DNA from: TK10-74A sp965263065
Lineage (GTDB): Bacteria; Chloroflexota; Dehalococcoidia; Bin125
Assembly: GCA_965263065.1 (NCBI GenBank)
Contig: CBDHGH010000003.1
Coordinates: 2,604,001 to 2,668,000, forward strand
Length of the DNA: 64,000 nt
Direction: 5' to 3'
Shown here: positions 43,406 through 53,183 of the stretch, piece by piece
How the letters are laid out: the number at the start of each line of letters is the position of its first letter
Numbering within the stretch: position 1 is the first letter of the stretch
The notes under the pieces: generated by a model
Told to the model about the DNA's origin: nothing
What the model saw: the letters and a program-made list of their open reading frames with translations, nothing else
Databases searched by the model: none
Translations under genes and position numbers: made by a program

Positions 43406-45562
43406 CTAGACGGCGCCGGCCTCTTCGCGGACGTGCACCAGGGGCAGCCGGACGACCATCTCGGTGAACTCGCCCGGCGCGGACTCGACCTGGATGGCGC
43501 CGCCGTGCTTCTGCACGATGTCGCGGGAGATGGCGAGGCCCAGGCCGGTGCCGCGGTCGGTCGGCTTGGTGGTGAAGAAGGGGTTGAAGATCTTCTCGGC
43601 GACTTCGGGCGGCATGCCGGCGCCGTTGTCGCGGATGCGCACCTCGACATGGTCCTCGCCCCGCCGGGTGGAGAGGAGCAGCGTGGGCATGTAGTCGGCG
43701 GCGGCGCCGGCCTCCTGGGCGGCGCGCCGTTTCTCGTCGGTGGCGTCGCAGGCGTTGCCCACCATGTTCAGGAAGACGCGCCCGAGTTCCTGCGGCACCG
43801 CCTCGATCTCGCCGGCGTCGGGGTCGAGCTCCTGCTTCAGGTCGAGTTGGAAGTTGGGGTCGGTGGCGCGGGCGCTGTGGTAGGCGAGCCGGGCGTGCTC
43901 GTCGACCAGCTTGTTGATGTCGGTGGCCTGCACCTCGGTCGACTCCCGCCCCATCTGCAGCATGTCCTGCACGATGCGGTTGGCGCGGTCGCCGTGCGAG
44001 AGGATGCGTCGCAGGTTGTCGCCCAGGTCCGTTGTGATCTCATTGACCAGATCCCGCTGGTCCTCGCTCAACGTGCCGCCGGCCTCCTCGAGAACCTCCC
44101 GCATTTCCTCGATCATCTCTTCCGACGACTCCGAGAAGTTCTTGACGAAGTTGAGGGGGTTGCGGATTTCGTGCGCGACGCCGGCGGTCAGCTCCCCGAG
44201 CGCCGCCAGCTTCTCGCGCGCGACGATCTGGTCCTGGGCCCGCTGCAGATCGGCCAGCACGACTTCCAGCTGATCGTTCTTGCCCTGCAGCTCTTGCGCG
44301 AGCTGTTCCACCAGGTTGAGGCGCTGCACCTCGTGGGCGTGGCGACGGAAGACCTCCAGGGCCGCGGCCATGTCGGCCACCTCGTCCTGGCCGACGATCT
44401 CGACCGGGGCCTCGATATCGCCTTCCGCCATGCGCCGCATGCGGTCGGACAGCTGTGCGAGGCGACTCAACAGCACGCGGCCGACGTAGAGCCAGGCGAT
44501 GAGCAGCGCGCCGCCGACGCTGACGCCGCTGATGGCGAGCAGCAGCGTGCGCCCCGTCCCGATCGCCTGGCTGGCCGCCTGCGTGGCCTCTTCGGCGCTC
44601 GCGTTCGCCGCGCTCACCAGGTCATCGACTTCGTTGACGAGGTCGATGGCGATGACCCGGTTGAGCCCCAGCAGCGCTTGCTGGCGCTCCCGCAGCCGCA
44701 ATTCCTGCTCGAACAGGTCGAAGCCGCGATCGTCGTCGAGGCCGGCGGCGAACATCTGCGTGAAGATGGGCTCGAGCTCGCCGCGCAGGGGCTCCCCGAG
44801 CGAGCGCAGGTTGCGCTGCATGCGTCCGGCCGCCGCCTCGAAGCGCTCCCGCAGCGGCTCGACGGCCGCGGCGATGGAGAGGCTCGATGCGGTCGCCATC
44901 AGTTGGGTGGCGATGTTGAGATCGCCCTGCAACTCGGCGAGATGGCGATAGCGGGCGATCTCCTCCTCCGAGAGGTGCTCGGCCCGCGACGCGGCGGGAT
45001 CGCCGAGGACGCGGTAGCCGGTCAGCGCGAAGAACAACTGGTCGTCGATGGCGGGGATCACCAAGCTGTCGAGCAGGCTGCGCAGTTGCGCGAACTCCTC
45101 CAGCCCGGCCACGCTGCGCTCGGTCAGCGTGAAGAGCGCCGATCGGTCGGCCTTGATCGCCTCGATGTTGAAGACCAGCTCGTCGGCCTGGGCGCGGATC
45201 GCCGCGAAGCGTTCGTCGCCGGCCTCTCTGCCCTCCAGCACCGCCAGTTGCGCTTCGAAGGCCCGCTGGCCCTCGGCGATCGTCGCGGAGACGGCGGCGA
45301 GTTCCTCGGGCGTGGCAGCCGCCGCAAGGTTCGGCGCCGCCGCCACCAGCGTGCTGCTGTACTCCGCGACGCCGAAGGCGAGTTCCAACTCGGGAATGCT
45401 GCCCTCGTTGACGCGGGCCTGCGCGCTGCCGACGCTGTTGAACGAGAACCAGCCCACCAGACTCGCGGCCACGGTGAGGAGGACCGCGCTACCAATCCCC
45501 AGGTAGAGCTGGGTCGAGATCCGAAAGCGCAGGGCAAGCAGACGCTTGAGGTAGTCGCTCAC
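43406..45562 (-). CDS. Membrane sensor histidine kinase (HAMP-HisKA-HATPase)
   Basis: 718 residues. Membrane helix 1 is near 18-40 (LYLGIGSAVLLTVAASLVGW), a long extracytoplasmic helical sensor runs to about 335, and helix 2 (TLLLAISGVSVGGALLIAWL) leads to HAMP (RLAQLSDRMRRMAEGDIEAP) and a coiled coil. The phosphoacceptor is the His in GVAHEIRNPLNFVKNF near 463; N box NMVGNACDATDEKRR, G1 DNGAGMPPEV and G2 DRGTGLGLAI are intact. Its start overlaps the stop of the binding lipoprotein (ATGA), pointing to that protein as its ligand sensor. No separate response regulator follows; the receiver-phosphatase two genes upstream is the likely target. Confidence 0.93.
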   Translation of the reverse strand: MSDYLKRLLALRFRISTQLYLGIGSAVLLTVAASLVGWFSFNSVGSAQARVNEGSIPELELAFGVAEYSSTLVAAAPNLAAAATPEELAAVSATIAEGQRAFEAQLAVLEGREAGDERFAAIRAQADELVFNIEAIKADRSALFTLTERSVAGLEEFAQLRSLLDSLVIPAIDDQLFFALTGYRVLGDPAASRAEHLSEEEIARYRHLAELQGDLNIATQLMATASSLSIAAAVEPLRERFEAAAGRMQRNLRSLGEPLRGELEPIFTQMFAAGLDDDRGFDLFEQELRLRERQQALLGLNRVIAIDLVNEVDDLVSAANASAEEATQAASQAIGTGRTLLLAISGVSVGGALLIAWLYVGRVLLSRLAQLSDRMRRMAEGDIEAPVEIVGQDEVADMAAALEVFRRHAHEVQRLNLVEQLAQELQGKNDQLEVVLADLQRAQDQIVAREKLAALGELTAGVAHEIRNPLNFVKNFSESSEEMIEEMREVLEEAGGTLSEDQRDLVNEITTDLGDNLRRILSHGDRANRIVQDMLQMGRESTEVQATDINKLVDEHARLAYHSARATDPNFQLDLKQELDPDAGEIEAVPQELGRVFLNMVGNACDATDEKRRAAQEAGAAADYMPTLLLSTRRGEDHVEVRIRDNGAGMPPEVAEKIFNPFFTTKPTDRGTGLGLAISRDIVQKHGGAIQVESAPGEFTEMVVRLPLVHVREEAGAV

Positions 45563-46848
45563 TGCTCGATGCTCTCCATGCTGTCCACGGGGTGGTATCG
45601 GCCGTCACTGCCGATCACCGTCAGGAAGACCGCGTCCGACCCCTGGTTGTCGCTGGCGCTGTCGCCGTAGCGCAGCCTGAACCCATCGATGTCGATCGCC
45701 TCGCCGCGGAGCAGCCCGTCGAGGAAGCAGCCCCGGTCCAGCTCGCGGCCGCAGCGCTCCAGGCCGGCGATGGCGAGGCGCCCGGCAAGGTAGCCCTCGA
45801 GGGAGACGAAGCCCGGGACCGCGTCGGGCGCGTAGGCCGACAGCGCGTCGTGATAGGCCGCGACGACCGGCAGCGTGTCGTCGGTCGGGAAGGGCACCAC
45901 CTGCGTGACGAAGACGCCCTCGCCGGACGGCCCGAGCTCGTCCGCCAGGGCGTTGCTGCCCACGAATGAGACGGTCATGAAGACCGGGTCGAGTCCCGTG
46001 TACCGCGCCCAGGACACCAGTGCCGCCACGGGCCGGTAGGCGCCGATGATGATCACCGCCTCGGGATCTCCCGCGCGCAAGTCGAGCAGGGCCGTCTTCA
46101 CGGCCGTCGTATTGCGCGTGTACGCCCCCACGGCCACGGGCTCGGCGCCGCGGCGCTCCAGGGCCAACTGCACGCCCCGGAGCCCGGCGCGGCCGTACGA
46201 GTCGTCCTGGTACATCACGGCGATGCGCTCGATGTCGAGGTCCTCCGTGAGGCGGGCGACCATCTCCTCGGTCTCCTGGTAGTAGGAGGCGCGGAGGTTG
46301 AGGACGTACGCCAGTTGCGCATCGCGCAGCAACTCAGCCCCGGTGAAGGGCGCGATGTAGGGAACGCCGGCGGCCTCGGCCACCGGGACGGCGGACCGCG
46401 ACGTGGGCGTCCCGACCGCGCCGATGAGCGCGAAGACGTCGTCCTCGATCAGCTGCAGCGTGTTGGCGATCGCCGCCTCGGGTTCGTAGGCGTCGTCGAG
46501 GGACGAGAGCTCCACCTGTCGGCCATGGACGCCGCCGCGCTGGTTGATCTCGTAGAAGGCGGCTTCGATGCCGAGCCGCATGTTGCGGCCCAGCTCCTGC
46601 GCGGGCCCGCTGAAGGCGGCGGACTGCCCGAAGAGGACGCGCTCGCCGGAGACGCCGGGCACTTGCGAGCCGTCGGCCGACGCCGCGGCCGGGGTCAGTG
46701 CGGAGTCGGGGTCTGGGGGGGCCGGGTCGCCGTCATCCGATCCGCCGGTGCAGGCGAGGGTGGCGAGCAGCACCGCGACGATGGAGAGCGTCGCGATTCC
46801 TCGGACCCTCAGCCGGTACAGGGCCGTGGGGCGCGACACGACGCCCAC
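45559..46848 (-). CDS. Branched-chain amino-acid-type periplasmic binding lipoprotein
   Basis: 429 residues from GTG 46846-46848 (or a second GTG three codons later). Signal and lipobox ATLSIVAVLLATLAC put the mature protein on the outer face of the membrane. The rest is a Leu/Ile/Val-binding (type I periplasmic) fold: VLFGQSAAFSGPAQELGRNM, GVHGRQVELSSLDDAYEPE, VAVMYQDDSYGRAGLRGVQL-like segments, EAVIIIGAYRPVAALVSW. There are no liv permease or ATPase genes nearby; instead it is sandwiched between a RsbW-like kinase and a histidine kinase, so sensing rather than transport is inferred. Confidence 0.88.
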   Translation of the reverse strand: MGVVSRPTALYRLRVRGIATLSIVAVLLATLACTGGSDDGDPAPPDPDSALTPAAASADGSQVPGVSGERVLFGQSAAFSGPAQELGRNMRLGIEAAFYEINQRGGVHGRQVELSSLDDAYEPEAAIANTLQLIEDDVFALIGAVGTPTSRSAVPVAEAAGVPYIAPFTGAELLRDAQLAYVLNLRASYYQETEEMVARLTEDLDIERIAVMYQDDSYGRAGLRGVQLALERRGAEPVAVGAYTRNTTAVKTALLDLRAGDPEAVIIIGAYRPVAALVSWARYTGLDPVFMTVSFVGSNALADELGPSGEGVFVTQVVPFPTDDTLPVVAAYHDALSAYAPDAVPGFVSLEGYLAGRLAIAGLERCGRELDRGCFLDGLLRGEAIDIDGFRLRYGDSASDNQGSDAVFLTVIGSDGRYHPVDSMESIEQ

Positions 46849-46849
46849 G

Positions 46850-47269
46850 TCATCCCACCCTCCGGGAGACGAGCGTGATGTGGTTCTTGCCCGAGATGCG
46901 CTCGTACTGGACCTGGTCCATCAACGTGCGCACGAGGTGCACGCCCTGGCCGCCGATCCGACGGTCCTCCAGCGACGATGACAGGTCGGGCGGCGGCGCG
47001 TCGTTGAGCGGATCGAACGGCCGTCCGTCATCGGTCATCTCGATCGTCACCTGCTCCGCCTGCGAGGTCACCGTGAACTGGATCTCGTGCAGACCGTCGT
47101 CGTGGCCGTAGTTGATGACGTTGAGACCCAGCTCCTCGAGCGCCAAGTGCACCCGGAAGATCAGCTCGGGGGACCAGTGCTCCTTCTCGCCGATCTCCTC
47201 GACCGTCGCGGCGATGCGATCCAATTCGCCGGGGTCGGTCACGATGGTGAAGCTGTATGGCGGGCTCAA
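46850..47269 (-). CDS. RsbW-like anti-sigma factor / ATP-binding serine kinase
   Basis: 139 residues, GHKL ATPase fold: N box FRVHLALEELGLNVINYGHD, G1 MTDDGRPFDPLND and G2 RRIGGQGVHLVRTLMD. Such proteins phosphorylate a STAS antagonist and bind a sigma factor or another effector. TTG start 47267-47269 overlaps the TGA of the phosphatase gene. The output sigma factor is not encoded here. Confidence 0.9.
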   Translation of the reverse strand: MSPPYSFTIVTDPGELDRIAATVEEIGEKEHWSPELIFRVHLALEELGLNVINYGHDDGLHEIQFTVTSQAEQVTIEMTDDGRPFDPLNDAPPPDLSSSLEDRRIGGQGVHLVRTLMDQVQYERISGKNHITLVSRRVG

Positions 47270-48432
47270 CGCTCGGGCTCCCGGCGCCGCAGCGTGACGC
47301 AGGTGACGTCGTCGGACTGCGGTGTCTCCCCCGCGAAGGCCGCGACGGCGTCGAAGACGGCATGGTTCGCGCCCTGGGCATCGGCGGGCGGGGCGGCCGC
47401 GAAGACCTGCCGCATCCCCGCGATACCGAACTCTTCCCGGTTGCCGTTCATTGCCTCGGTGACGCCGTCGGTATACAGGATCACGGTGTCGCCCGGTGCG
47501 ATCGTGACCGTGTGCTGTTCGAACAGGAAGCCGGACAGGATCCCGAGTGCGATGCCTCCCGTCAGGGGCAGCAGCACCGAACTCCCATCGGCGTGGACGA
47601 CGAGGGGCCCGTCGTGTCCGCCACTCGCGTAGGTGAACTCTCCGCTCGCGGGGTCGTACACGGCATAGAGCAGCGTGACGAACATCGAGGCCTTGTTGTC
47701 ATCCGTCAGGAGGTTGTTGACCTCCCGGAGCACTTCCGACGGCTGCTCGGCGCCAATCGCCGCGCCCTTCAGCAGCGTGCGGCTCGACATCATGAAGAGG
47801 GCCGCGGGCACCCCCTTGTCCGAGACATCGGCGATGGCGAGCCCAATGCGACCATTGTCCAGCTTCATGATGTCGAAGAAATCGCCGCCAACGTTGCGCG
47901 CGGGAATCATGCTCGCGAACGACTGGAAGGACGGTCCGTCGGGGAAGCGCGTCGGCAAGATCGACTGCTGCATCGTGCTCGCGACATCAAGCTCGTTCTG
48001 GAGCACGACCAGTTGGTCGCGAGAGGAGAGCGCCTCGCGCCACTCCAGGAGGTGCTGCAGCGTGCGCTCGATGGTGACCCGCAGGTCGGCGAAGTCGAGT
48101 GGCTTGGTGACGAAGTCGAAGGCGCCGCGGTTCATGGCGGTGCGGATGTTCTTCATGTCGCCATAGGCCGAGATGATCACGGAGCGGATGTTGGGATTCA
48201 CGTCCGGGATCTGCGAGAGCAGGGTGAGGCCGTCCATCAGCGGCATGTTGATGTCGGACAGCACCATGTCGATGCCGTCGTCGGCGTTCAGCAGCTCGAG
48301 TGCCTCGACGCCGTTGTGCGCGAAGACGAACTCGTAGTGGCCGGCCCGGATCTCCCGGCGCATGCGCTGCAGGATCAACGGCTCCAGGTCGGGCTCGTCG
48401 TCGACGACGAGGATCTTGTACGACTGTGCCAT
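47266..48432 (-). CDS. Response regulator receiver fused to SpoIIE/RsbU PP2C phosphatase
   Basis: 388 residues from ATG 48430-48432. Receiver domain 1-125: KILVVDDEPDLEPLI, phospho-Asp in MVLSDINMPLMDGLTLL near 62, Lys in FVTKPLDF. A helical linker (ERTLQHLLEWREALSSRDQL) joins a PP2C domain with NVGGDFFDIMKLD, AIADVSDKGVPAALFM, YASGGHDGPL, VILYTDGVTEAMNG and QSDDVTCVTL, keeping the metal-binding Asp residues. By analogy with RsbU it should dephosphorylate the STAS protein encoded just upstream when its receiver is phosphorylated. Confidence 0.93.
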   Translation of the reverse strand: MAQSYKILVVDDEPDLEPLILQRMRREIRAGHYEFVFAHNGVEALELLNADDGIDMVLSDINMPLMDGLTLLSQIPDVNPNIRSVIISAYGDMKNIRTAMNRGAFDFVTKPLDFADLRVTIERTLQHLLEWREALSSRDQLVVLQNELDVASTMQQSILPTRFPDGPSFQSFASMIPARNVGGDFFDIMKLDNGRIGLAIADVSDKGVPAALFMMSSRTLLKGAAIGAEQPSEVLREVNNLLTDDNKASMFVTLLYAVYDPASGEFTYASGGHDGPLVVHADGSSVLLPLTGGIALGILSGFLFEQHTVTIAPGDTVILYTDGVTEAMNGNREEFGIAGMRQVFAAAPPADAQGANHAVFDAVAAFAGETPQSDDVTCVTLRRREPER

Positions 48433-48519
48433 CAACTCACCAACAACCACGGCCGGTTCGCCGTCGTGCGTGCTGCCACCCCAGCCTGAGTCCCGGTGCC
48501 CGATCGCCCCGTGGCTCGA

Positions 48520-48858
48520 TCAGCCCCCGACCGCGGCGACGGCTTTCGCTTGGGTATCATGGGTCTGGATGATCTTGTCGAAGCCGCTGATCTCGAAGAC
48601 CTCGCGCACCGGACCAACCAACGAGCAGACGGCGAACTTCCGGTTCTCCCCCTGGAGTGACCGCGCGATAATCAGGATGACCCGCAGACCCGCGCTGCTG
48701 ATGTAGACGAGTCGCTCCATGTCGAGGACGACCGGGGAGTCTGTCCCGGCGATCGCGGCCTGCACAGCGTCCTGGAACTCCCGGGCGTTGGCCCCGTCGA
48801 CTCGATCCTCAGTCAGCGCGACCAGCACCTCCCCTTCCTGCTCGGTCCTGATCTCCAT
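48520..48858 (-). CDS. STAS domain anti-sigma factor antagonist (RsbV-like)
   Basis: 112 residues from ATG 48856-48858, with GGAGAGGAC directly upstream. RVDGANAREFQDAVQAAI and VVLDMERLVYISSAGLRVIL form the STAS core. The Ser in ISSAGLR near 58 is the expected phosphorylation site of the RsbW-like kinase. First gene of the five-gene signalling operon; 87 bases separate it from the receiver-phosphatase. Confidence 0.93.
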   Translation of the reverse strand: MEIRTEQEGEVLVALTEDRVDGANAREFQDAVQAAIAGTDSPVVLDMERLVYISSAGLRVILIIARSLQGENRKFAVCSLVGPVREVFEISGFDKIIQTHDTQAKAVAAVGG

Positions 48859-49252
48859 GCTGTCCTCTCCGTCCTCAATGTTGCGCCGAAGTCGCGGTTC
48901 GGCCCAGCGGCCCCAGTCCTTCGTCTCCAGGGCACACAATAGTGGATGCTGCCCGTCTACAGTCTACCCCAGCGCTCACACGACCTCACGGACGAGGGCC
49001 AGCGCGCTGTTTCGCCGCGCCGGGCGCCACGTCATGGGCCATCCCCGAGGCGCGGCCAACGCGCGAACGCCTCATCAGTCCCGCGCTGCCGCCCGGGGCG
49101 CATCCGTGCGGACTCTCGCTCACACCCGGACGGGCTCTCAGCGTGGACATCCGCTCAGGACGAGCGACGCTGGGGAGGCCGCCGCCGAGGCACCCTCTCC
49201 CCTCCCGGGCGGCGCAAGCGACGACCGGCAAAACTCCGGCGGGCCGCCGACA
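48859..49252. other. 394-bp intergenic stretch, no gene seen
   Basis: It holds the upstream region of the signalling operon. On the minus strand TAGACT and TATTGT (in CACTATTGTGTGCC, about 48935-48945) are possible -10 elements without a clear -35. Short open frames are present on both strands but none has a ribosome binding site or recognisable content. Confidence 0.4.
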
Positions 49253-50452
49253 TCACCAGGTTATGGACTCTTCCGTGTAGACGTGGTCGGGCAACGTGTA
49301 GCGGACACCGTCGTCGTCAAACAACGAAGTCCCCAGCAGCGTCGTGAACTGCGCGAAGTTCGTGTTATCGCGCCGTCGCCGGAGCAGATTGCCCAGCAGG
49401 TGGCCATACCGCTGTTGGAACTTGAACCACGTGACCGCTCCGAACGAGGAGGTCGACGGATACATCAGCGAGTCGGCAGTCTCGCTCCCGATCAGTCCGC
49501 GTGAGAGCCGGTACACGTACTGCGCGAGATCACGGCGGGCGTCCGGCTCAATCATCCCGGCGATCAAGGGGGCCGAGTTGACCAGCGCGTGCGCCATCAC
49601 GATCGATTCGATTTCGCAATCCGGTTCGCACATATGGCCGACGTCGTACAGCTGCAGGGCCTCCTCCGTATCGCGGAACAGGATCGTCTCCGGAATACTC
49701 ATGAGATGGCCCGTATAGCGCCACACGGCCATGAAGCTGGCGTGCTCTTCGTCATTGTACCTGGCGCCGAGGGTCTTCATGTGCAGCAGCAGTCGCGCGG
49801 AGAAGGCAGAAATGGCGTAACCGAGATGCGCGGCGCTGATCGGGGCGCCCCACGCCTCGGTGTCCCAGTCTTCCGAATGGTTCAAGAGGTACCTGAGCCG
49901 TGCGTGCACGATCCGGATACGGACCGACAGCTTCCAGCCGTCTCCATCCCGGTACAGGCCGCCGGGGAGGAAGATCTCGATCATGTGACGGTTGTTCTGA
50001 CCCAGACGCCTGACTCCCTGGTCGCGCACCCGCCCGGTGATGAAGAAGGACTTGGCGATGTTGGTCGTGAAGCCTTCGATCAGCACACCCGCGACGAACG
50101 CCGCCAGGATCAGCTGCGAGTTCCGATGGAACATACGGACACCCGGGGCCAACGACGCGTAGTCGAGCCACTCGGGCGGGGTCTCCGCCTCCCGGAAGAA
50201 CGCCCGCAGCGAGTCGGGCGCGCCCCGCAGCGCCTCGTCGCCCTCTTGGTTCATGGCCGCTTCCATAAGCCGCCGCGACTCTTCCGGGCTGAACTCCGCG
50301 AGATCATCCGTCATCGCTTCAGCCAGGGGATCGCCGATCAGCGTGTGCGCGATGTAGTTGTCCGCGATCTCGGGCGCGACCGCGCGGGCCTTCTCGTAGC
50401 CGGGCTTGTAGTCGATCGGTATGGTGATCGGCGGCTTCAGGCCAAGTGTCAT
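49253..50452 (-). CDS. MpaB/rubber-oxygenase-like protein (DUF2236)
   Basis: 399 residues from ATG 50450-50452, with GGAGAAC before it. ATG is chosen over a start seven codons upstream because of that site. The conserved core is RIRIVHARLRYLLNHSEDW (Arg and haem-ligand His region), followed by GAPISAAHLGYAISAFSARL and ESIVMAHALVN-like helices. The family includes latex-clearing protein Lcp and the fungal MpaB oxygenase, b-type haem enzymes that cleave isoprenoid double bonds. No signal peptide is visible. Substrate unknown; it might act on lipids or carotenoid-like compounds. Confidence 0.82.
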   Translation of the reverse strand: MTLGLKPPITIPIDYKPGYEKARAVAPEIADNYIAHTLIGDPLAEAMTDDLAEFSPEESRRLMEAAMNQEGDEALRGAPDSLRAFFREAETPPEWLDYASLAPGVRMFHRNSQLILAAFVAGVLIEGFTTNIAKSFFITGRVRDQGVRRLGQNNRHMIEIFLPGGLYRDGDGWKLSVRIRIVHARLRYLLNHSEDWDTEAWGAPISAAHLGYAISAFSARLLLHMKTLGARYNDEEHASFMAVWRYTGHLMSIPETILFRDTEEALQLYDVGHMCEPDCEIESIVMAHALVNSAPLIAGMIEPDARRDLAQYVYRLSRGLIGSETADSLMYPSTSSFGAVTWFKFQQRYGHLLGNLLRRRRDNTNFAQFTTLLGTSLFDDDGVRYTLPDHVYTEESITW

Positions 50453-50732
50453 CGCGGTTCTCCGCAATCCCAACGCAACCGATTGGCTGGGGGGATTCCG
50501 GCGAGACTCTCAGAAGGAATCAGGTGGGCGTCGAAGCGCCGCTGAACCCACTCCCCAGCGACTGATCGTCGTCATCCTGAACCAGAGTCATGATAGCACT
50601 AGGCGGTCGGAACGCTATCCGAGATGCCCTCACGTCGTCCACTCGCCATGAGGGGTCGCGGCGCGTCGGGAATGCCCATGCCTCGGCTCAGCGGCGGCGC
50701 CGGAACGCCGGGGGACGCGCACCGGCCTTGCA

Positions 50733-52994
50733 TCACTCTTCTTCGGCTTCGACTCGCAGATCCGGCAGCCAACTCAGCCACGACGGGAGGTACCAGTTCC
50801 CTCGGCCCAGCACCTCCATGCTGGCCGGAACCAGCACCGATCGCACCAGCGTCGCGTCCAGGAGCACCGCGACGGCCAAGCCGAAGCCGACCTGCTGGTT
50901 GACGATCGTCTCGCCCGCGGCGAAGCCACCGAACACGGCGACCATGATCAGCGCGGCGCCGGTGATCATCCCGCCCGTCGAGCGCAGCCCGTAGGCCACG
51001 GCGCCGGCGTTGTCGCCGGTCTGGTCGTAGCGCTCCCGGATACGGCTCAGCAGGAACACGTGATAGTCCATGGAGAGCCCGAAGAGGACGGTGAACAGGA
51101 ACAGCGGGATCCATGCGTCGATCACCTCTGCGTGCTGGAAGCCCAGCAGGTCCGCGCCCACGCCCTCCTGGAAGACGAGCACCAGCAGCCCATAGGTCGC
51201 GCCGACGGAGAGCAGGTTCATGATGATCGCCTTGATCGGGATGACGATCGAGCGGAAGACCAGCATCAGGATGATGAAGCTCAGGCCCAGCACGAAGGCG
51301 AAGACGATGGGGGTAAACACGTCGACGATGCCGTAGAAGTCGGTCGCCGCCGCGGTCACGCCGCCCACATGGACCTCCGCGGGGACGCCGTCGAAGGCGG
51401 CGGGGATCAGCTGCTCGCGGAGCGTGGCCAGATCCTCCGTGGCGTCGCGGCTGTTGGGCTCGCCCGGGAACGGCAGCCTGATCACGGCGATGTCGCCGGC
51501 GCTGTTGCGCGCTGCAGGCAGCGGGTCGACCGGGAAGTCGGCGGAGTCGCCGATCGATGCCACGAGCTGGCCGATGGCGCCAGCGACGCGGGGGTCGTCG
51601 AGGTCGCCATCCACGACGATCTCGGCGGGGCTGAGGAAGCCGGAGAGGTTGAACTCGCCCTGCGAGAACTCCTCCTTGGCGAGGACGAACGCGTCCTTGG
51701 TCTTGGCGCTGTCGGGGAACGTGTTGACGTCGTTCAGCCCGGTCTGGATGCCCGGAATGCCGAGGAAGCCGATGTTGAAGTAGAAGAGCGACAGGACCAC
51801 CATGGGCACGCCGACCAGCAGGATGCTGACGATGGGGTATCGCGTGACGGCGCTGGTCACGGCTTCCCAGAAGCCATGCTCTCCCGGCTGCGGCGGCTTC
51901 AGGCAGAACCGCGCGAGGAAGGGGACGGTCAGCATGCCGACCCGGGGGCCGAGCAGCGCGAGCACGGCGGGCAGGAGCGTGAGCGTCGCCGCGAGCGCGG
52001 CCAGCACGACGAGAATCGCGCCGATGGCGAGCGATTGGTAGAACGACACCGGCACGATGAGCAGGCCCAGCAGGGCGAGCACGACGGTCGTGCCGCTGAA
52101 CAGGACCGTGCGGCCGGCGGTGTGGCCCGTCCTCGCGGCAGCGTCTTTCGGCGCCAGGCCGCGACTCATCTCCTCGCGGAAGCGTGAGACGATGAGCAGC
52201 GAATAGTCGATGCCCACGGCGAGCCCGATCATCGTGATCATCATGGTCACGAAGAAGATCAGCTGGGAGACTTGGCCGACGATCCCGACGGCCGCCAACG
52301 CCAGGGCGATGGCGACGATTGCCAGCCCAATCGGCAGGAGGGCGGCCACCACCGCGCCGAAGAGGGCGAGGAGGATGATCAGCGCGACGGGGATGCCGAA
52401 GCGCTCCCCCTGCTCCAAATCTCGCGCGCTCAGCTCGTTGTTCTCGAAGGCGACGCTGGCGTCCCCACCGATGAGCACGCGGAAGTCGTCCGTGGCATCC
52501 GCTTCCTCGACGACGTGGATGACGTCCTCGACGTTCTCCGTCGCCTCCTCCAAGTCGCCGGCCAGGAAGAACAGCATCGCCGTGGCTCTGCCGTCGGCGG
52601 AGACCAAGAAGCCGGGCGGCACCAGAAACGGGCCGTCGGTCGAGTAGTAGTGCTGTCCGAGCTGTACCGTGCCGGGCCCAAGCGCCGCGATCCGCGCGAA
52701 CACCGACTCGACCTTCTCGCGGAAGGCGGGGTCATCGACGGTGAGAGACGGGGACTGGACGATGACCATTTCGCCGGGCGGGCTGGGACGAGAGGGATCC
52801 CCAATCTGGGAGCGCTCCTCCATCAGATTGGTCGCGCGTTGCGATTCGTATCGGCCGGCCAGCCGGAACTCGGTCGTGGTCGCGCTGGGGAGCAGGGCCC
52901 GGGTGACCGCCAGCGCGATCAGCACCAGCAGGATCCAGGCGGCGATCGTGAGCCACGGCCTCCGCGCGCTGATGCGGGCCAGTGCCTCGGTCAC
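50733..52994 (-). CDS. MMPL/RND family transporter
   Basis: 753 residues from GTG 52992-52994, with GGGGGTGACGG upstream. Two homologous halves, each with one helix, a large extracytoplasmic domain and a block of five or six helices: first VTEALARISARRPWLTIAAW then LIFFVTMMITMIGLAVGIDY, second PIVFAFVLGLSFIILMLVF and LFLFTVLFGLSMDYHVFLLS. The GxDY/SMDY motifs carry the proton-relay Asp. MMPL proteins export lipids or lipid-like compounds, as in mycobacteria. Neighbours give no substrate hint, though the MpaB-like oxygenase lies just downstream on the same strand. Confidence 0.92.
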   Translation of the reverse strand: MTEALARISARRPWLTIAAWILLVLIALAVTRALLPSATTTEFRLAGRYESQRATNLMEERSQIGDPSRPSPPGEMVIVQSPSLTVDDPAFREKVESVFARIAALGPGTVQLGQHYYSTDGPFLVPPGFLVSADGRATAMLFFLAGDLEEATENVEDVIHVVEEADATDDFRVLIGGDASVAFENNELSARDLEQGERFGIPVALIILLALFGAVVAALLPIGLAIVAIALALAAVGIVGQVSQLIFFVTMMITMIGLAVGIDYSLLIVSRFREEMSRGLAPKDAAARTGHTAGRTVLFSGTTVVLALLGLLIVPVSFYQSLAIGAILVVLAALAATLTLLPAVLALLGPRVGMLTVPFLARFCLKPPQPGEHGFWEAVTSAVTRYPIVSILLVGVPMVVLSLFYFNIGFLGIPGIQTGLNDVNTFPDSAKTKDAFVLAKEEFSQGEFNLSGFLSPAEIVVDGDLDDPRVAGAIGQLVASIGDSADFPVDPLPAARNSAGDIAVIRLPFPGEPNSRDATEDLATLREQLIPAAFDGVPAEVHVGGVTAAATDFYGIVDVFTPIVFAFVLGLSFIILMLVFRSIVIPIKAIIMNLLSVGATYGLLVLVFQEGVGADLLGFQHAEVIDAWIPLFLFTVLFGLSMDYHVFLLSRIRERYDQTGDNAGAVAYGLRSTGGMITGAALIMVAVFGGFAAGETIVNQQVGFGLAVAVLLDATLVRSVLVPASMEVLGRGNWYLPSWLSWLPDLRVEAEEE

Positions 52995-53183
52995 GCCGTC
53001 ACCCCCGCCATGCCGCGATGAGTGTCCACATGCCACCCGTTCACTTGGGGGGCTCCGACCGGTGGGCGCATCTTACTCTGCCGCTCAGACAAGCGCTGAC
53101 GCGGGGCTGGGGCCGGCGCAACCGTGGCGTCTCCCGTCCCCGGCCAACGCTGTAGTCTTGTCAGCGGACGGAAAGGGGCGATC

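Noticed and set aside
43397..45670. Long plus-strand open frame opposite the histidine kinase
   Set aside because: Mirror frame; the kinase motifs on the minus strand are intact.
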